A DNA stretch of 8,423 nt. It comes from JBAZFF01 sp041653495 (GTDB lineage: Bacteria; Patescibacteriota; Minisyncoccia; Minisyncoccales; RBG-13-42-11). The DNA lies in assembly GCA_041653495.1 (NCBI GenBank), contig JBAZFF010000021.1, positions 1 to 8,423 of the forward strand. Direction: 5' to 3'. Every line of letters starts with the position of its first letter. Positions within the stretch are counted from its first letter, which is position 1. The translations under genes were made by a program, and so were the position numbers. The notes beneath the pieces are model-generated. The model had not been told where the DNA came from. It saw only the letters and a list, made by a program, of their open reading frames with translations, and ran no database searches. Positions 6,278 to 8,423 of this stretch are shown here, piece by piece.

Positions 6278-7252
6278 TTATTTCTTTCCTACATACTCCG
6301 CAAATTCCGCCAGTCTTGTGGCATATCCCCACTCATTGTCATACCAGGCAATCACCTTTACCATATTGTCCTTCACCATCGTCAGCGGCAAATCCACTAT
6401 GGAAGAAAAGGTGCTCCCTCTGTAATCGGAGGAAACCAAAGGTTCTTCTTCTGCCGCTAGAATTCCTTTCAAAGGCTTAATTCTGGACGCTTTTTTGAAT
6501 AGCTTATTAATTTCTTCCGCGCTTGTTTTCTTTTTCACTTCGCAAACCAAGTCTATTATTGAAACAGTGGGTGTGGGAACCCTCAAAGATATCCCGTCCA
6601 ATTTCCCCTCCACTTCCGGAACAACCTTTCCTATAGCCAAAGCTGCTCCCGTAGAGGTGGGAATAATGTTTAAGGCCGCGGCTCGGGCTCTCCTTAAATC
6701 CTTGTGGGGAAGGTCCAATATCCTCTGGTCGTTGGTATAGCTGTGGCAGGTGGTCATGAATCCTTTTACGATCCCCAGATTATCGCTCAAAACTTTAACG
6801 ACTGGAGCTAAGCAATTGGTAGTGCAAGAAGCCATTGAGACTATATTATCCTTTTTAGGATTATATTTCTCCGCATTTACCCCCAGAACGAAAGTCGGAA
6901 TTTCCTTGCTCTTTGACGGAGCGGAAATAACCACCTTCTTGGCCCCGGCTTTCAAGTGCTTTGAAGCTCCTTCAATCTCGGTAAAGAATCCCGTACATTC
7001 CAAGACAACGTCCACCCCCAGTTTCTTCCAGGGAAGTTTCTCCGGATCCTTTTCAGAAAGGAATTTGACGTCCACCCCCAGTTTCTTATTGTAAGTGCCG
7101 TAAACGGAATCATACTTAAAAAGATGCTGCAGGGTCTTTTCGTCCGTCAGATCGTTTATGGCAACCACTTTCAATTGGGGGTGGTTGTCCAAAAGATTGC
7201 GCAAAGCCTGCCTGCCTATTCTGCCGAATCCGTTTATAGCTACTTTCACCAT
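6278..7252 (-). CDS. gap: Glyceraldehyde-3-phosphate dehydrogenase, type I, NAD-type
   Basis: Oxidises glyceraldehyde-3-phosphate to 1,3-bisphosphoglycerate in the cytoplasm, the oxidative step of glycolysis, and is reversible. The Rossmann signature is NGFGRIGR at residues 7-14. AINDLTD at 31-37 has Asp34, the acidic residue typical of NAD-preferring forms, and LPHKDLRRAR at 181-190 resembles NAD-dependent Bacillus enzymes. The catalytic motif ASCTTNCLAP is at 141-150 (Cys143), with His170 in TTCHSYTND; RVPTPTVSIIDLV at 224-236 and WYDNEWGY at 303-310 complete the family pattern. Length is 324 against the usual 330-340. The shortening is about 10 residues near 53-68, where a repeated KKLGVDV occurs. 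Met140 replaces the usual Asn just before the ASCTTN motif, and Cys169 replaces the usual Val or Ile before His170. It lies 16 bp after the glutaredoxin gene without a Shine-Dalgarno, so it is probably co-transcribed with it. Confidence 0.97.
   Translation of the reverse strand: MVKVAINGFGRIGRQALRNLLDNHPQLKVVAINDLTDEKTLQHLFKYDSVYGTYNKKLGVDVKFLSEKDPEKLPWKKLGVDVVLECTGFFTEIEGASKHLKAGAKKVVISAPSKSKEIPTFVLGVNAEKYNPKKDNIVSMASCTTNCLAPVVKVLSDNLGIVKGFMTTCHSYTNDQRILDLPHKDLRRARAAALNIIPTSTGAALAIGKVVPEVEGKLDGISLRVPTPTVSIIDLVCEVKKKTSAEEINKLFKKASRIKPLKGILAAEEEPLVSSDYRGSTFSSIVDLPLTMVKDNMVKVIAWYDNEWGYATRLAEFAEYVGKK
7008..7087 (-). repeat. Perfect 20-bp direct repeat inside gap, 60 bp apart
   Basis: The same 20 bases occur at 7008-7027 and 7068-7087. 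The offset is exactly 60 bp, so both copies are in the same frame and encode KKLGVDV at residues 56-62 and 76-82. The second copy is the normal W-x-x-L-G-V-D-V element of GAPDH; the first replaces the usual beta-hairpin sequence. Confidence 0.85.
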
Positions 7253-7268
7253 AAGAAATAATGGTTAA

Positions 7269-7496
7269 TTATATTCCCAAAAGCTTGCTGATCCTCGCTT
7301 TATCAAAACCAACGACAAATTCTCCGTTAATATCGACGACGGGGACTCCCATCTGGCCTGATTTTTCAATCATTTCCTCCCTGGCTGCGTCGTTACCCGC
7401 CACATCCACGTCTTCAAATTCTATTTTATTATCCTTTAAGAATTCCTTTAGAGTGAAGCAATAAGGGCAAACCGGGGTGCTGAATACTCTTACCAT
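7269..7496 (-). CDS. Glutaredoxin-like protein (YruB/NrdH type)
   Basis: A 75-residue cytosolic thiol-disulfide oxidoreductase of the glutaredoxin branch of the thioredoxin fold. It begins with a beta strand, then the CPYC dithiol active site at residues 10-13 (TPVCPYCFTLKEFL). The cis-proline loop MGVPVVDINGEFVVGF spans 49-64, ending in the GF(D) turn that is typical of the small YruB/NrdH-like proteins. No additional domain is present. It starts 2 nt after the upstream stop codon region (TAA, one T, then ATG), so it is translationally linked to the DsbA-like gene. Its partner could be ribonucleotide reductase, a peroxiredoxin or protein thiols; nothing in the sequence picks one. Whether it uses glutathione or thioredoxin reductase cannot be told. 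Confidence 0.93.
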   Translation of the reverse strand: MVRVFSTPVCPYCFTLKEFLKDNKIEFEDVDVAGNDAAREEMIEKSGQMGVPVVDINGEFVVGFDKARISKLLGI

Positions 7497-7497
7497 A

Positions 7498-8412
7498 TTA
7501 TTCGCAGCTGCCCGAAGCGGCCGTGGAGCTTAATTCTTCCAGGGCCTGGGAACATTCTTCCGGCATAGTGTTGAATGCCGAACATACGGCATCTAAATAG
7601 GCCTGAGGCTTATTATACTGGTATACGGCGCTCGTCTCTACTCCGTTGATTATCATTGTCGGGCTTCCTGACACTCCGGCTTCCGCTGTAATGCCCGCCT
7701 CTTCTTTCATTGTATTCAAGCCACTAGAAGCAACGCAGCTGGATATTTCCTGTTTGCTTATCCCCGCCACGGATGCGGCCGCTTCCCAGCAGGAACCGTC
7801 TGATCCGCAGTTTTCATTGACATAAGTGGTGAATTCAAACCATTTGTCTGTGCCGGAATTCTCTAAAACGCACATCTCTCTCTCATTCTGGTCCACCTCC
7901 GTCTGCCCGTGCAGGGAGGTTATGGCGTCGCCGCTGGCAGTCACTATATAATGTATATTCCAGACAACCTTGTCTTTCAGTAAATTATAAACGGGAAGCA
8001 TCGTGTTCTCCGCCAGGTTCCCGTAAGGACAAAATGACATTACGAACAAATCCACTTCCGGCTTGTCAGACTTTGTGACTTCCACTGGTTCTGACTGCTG
8101 GATTTCTTCCTCCATGGTATATCCTTCGGGAAAGAGAAACTTTCCGTCTTTGCTGGTGAAAGAAGTATATTCCGTCCCGCCGACATTCAAAGTGATCTTG
8201 TAAATCTCCCCGTCTTCTACGACGCCTACTAAGGAAGCCGTGCTCCCTTCCGAAAGGAAGTTTGCGTTAATGTAATTTATTGCTTTTTCTGCAGCTGCCT
8301 GCGGGCTTAATTCTGCATTTGCCTGATAGAAATAAAACAAAAACCAGCCGGCAATAAGGCAAACTATTGCTATTGATGCTGGAAACAAGAGTTTTTTGAT
8401 GTCTTGTGCCAT
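7498..8412 (-). CDS. Membrane-anchored DsbA/GILT-like thioredoxin-fold protein
   Basis: 304 residues, predicted anchored with the body outside the membrane. A short N-terminus with two Lys precedes a hydrophobic segment at about 8-30. Residues 32-105 form a small alpha/beta domain ending in TSKDGKFLFPEG, a layout seen before the catalytic part of other prokaryotic DsbA-like proteins. The thioredoxin-fold domain starts near 118: VMSFCPYGNLAENTMLPVY at 124-142 has CPYG, one active-site cysteine instead of CxxC. SLHGQTEVDQNEREMC at 166-181 follows the GILT signature spacing HG-x2-E-x3-N-x4-C. SGSPTMIING at 248-257 is the cis-proline loop. Extra cysteines at 202, 208, 226, 277, 287 and 303 suggest structural disulfides. 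The likely role is extracytoplasmic thiol-disulfide chemistry; oxidase, reductase and isomerase cannot be separated. The ATG at 8412 gives a clean signal anchor; only 11 upstream bases are visible, without a Shine-Dalgarno. Confidence 0.85.
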   Translation of the reverse strand: MAQDIKKLLFPASIAIVCLIAGWFLFYFYQANAELSPQAAAEKAINYINANFLSEGSTASLVGVVEDGEIYKITLNVGGTEYTSFTSKDGKFLFPEGYTMEEEIQQSEPVEVTKSDKPEVDLFVMSFCPYGNLAENTMLPVYNLLKDKVVWNIHYIVTASGDAITSLHGQTEVDQNEREMCVLENSGTDKWFEFTTYVNENCGSDGSCWEAAASVAGISKQEISSCVASSGLNTMKEEAGITAEAGVSGSPTMIINGVETSAVYQYNKPQAYLDAVCSAFNTMPEECSQALEELSSTAASGSCE

Positions 8413-8423
8413 ATGGTTATTTT

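Noticed and set aside
7253..7273. TATAAT (7268-7273) 15 nt before the gap ATG as a gap-specific promoter
   Set aside because: The hexamer is made by the last Ile codon and stop of the glutaredoxin gene, and no -35-like sequence lies 16-18 bp upstream; co-transcription across a 16-bp gap is simpler. A weak internal promoter cannot be excluded.

Overview
The window reads as a piece of a small, compact bacterial genome of the Patescibacteria/CPR (Parcubacteria-like) type. This assignment is an inference from protein style: a compact acetate kinase, a PfkB-family kinase next to a class II aldolase, PduL in place of Pta, and a membrane-anchored DsbA/GILT-like protein with a CPYG motif. Other supports are very tight gene packing and few Shine-Dalgarno sites. 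TGA is used as a stop at four gene junctions, so the genetic code is the standard one and not the UGA=Gly code of Gracilibacteria/SR1. Every gene I can support lies on the minus strand, so transcription runs from high to low coordinates.

First transcribed block (8412 down to 6278): a membrane-anchored, DsbA/GILT-like thioredoxin-fold protein, a 75-residue CPYC glutaredoxin, and NAD-type glyceraldehyde-3-phosphate dehydrogenase. Gaps are 1 and 16 bp. A 9-bp hairpin with a U-tract (6232-6263) ends the block.

Middle block (6186 down to 5797): one 129-residue protein of unknown function. It starts at TTG and has its own extended -10 promoter, the only consensus Shine-Dalgarno in the window, and its own GNRA-capped intrinsic terminator.

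Last block (5707 down past the left edge): pduL, ackA, ppsA, a pfkB-family kinase and a class II aldolase. All four junctions are the same 4-base ATGA stop/start overlap. The promoter in front of pduL puts its -10 only 11 nt before the ATG, so the message is probably nearly leaderless.

Together the genes form a central-carbon module: acetyl-CoA to acetyl phosphate to acetate plus ATP (PduL, AckA), pyruvate/PEP interconversion (PpsA), hexose- or pentose-phosphate phosphorylation (PfkB family), the triose/hexose split (aldolase) and the oxidative step of lower glycolysis (GAPDH). Three enzymes depart from textbook residues. AckA has Ser where the Mg-binding Glu is expected, PpsA has Val where the regulatory Thr is expected, and GAPDH has extra or changed residues around its active site. 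I see no mobile element, CRISPR array, tRNA or rRNA. The best candidates for something new are the isolated unknown gene and the substitutions in the acetate kinase and PEP synthase.
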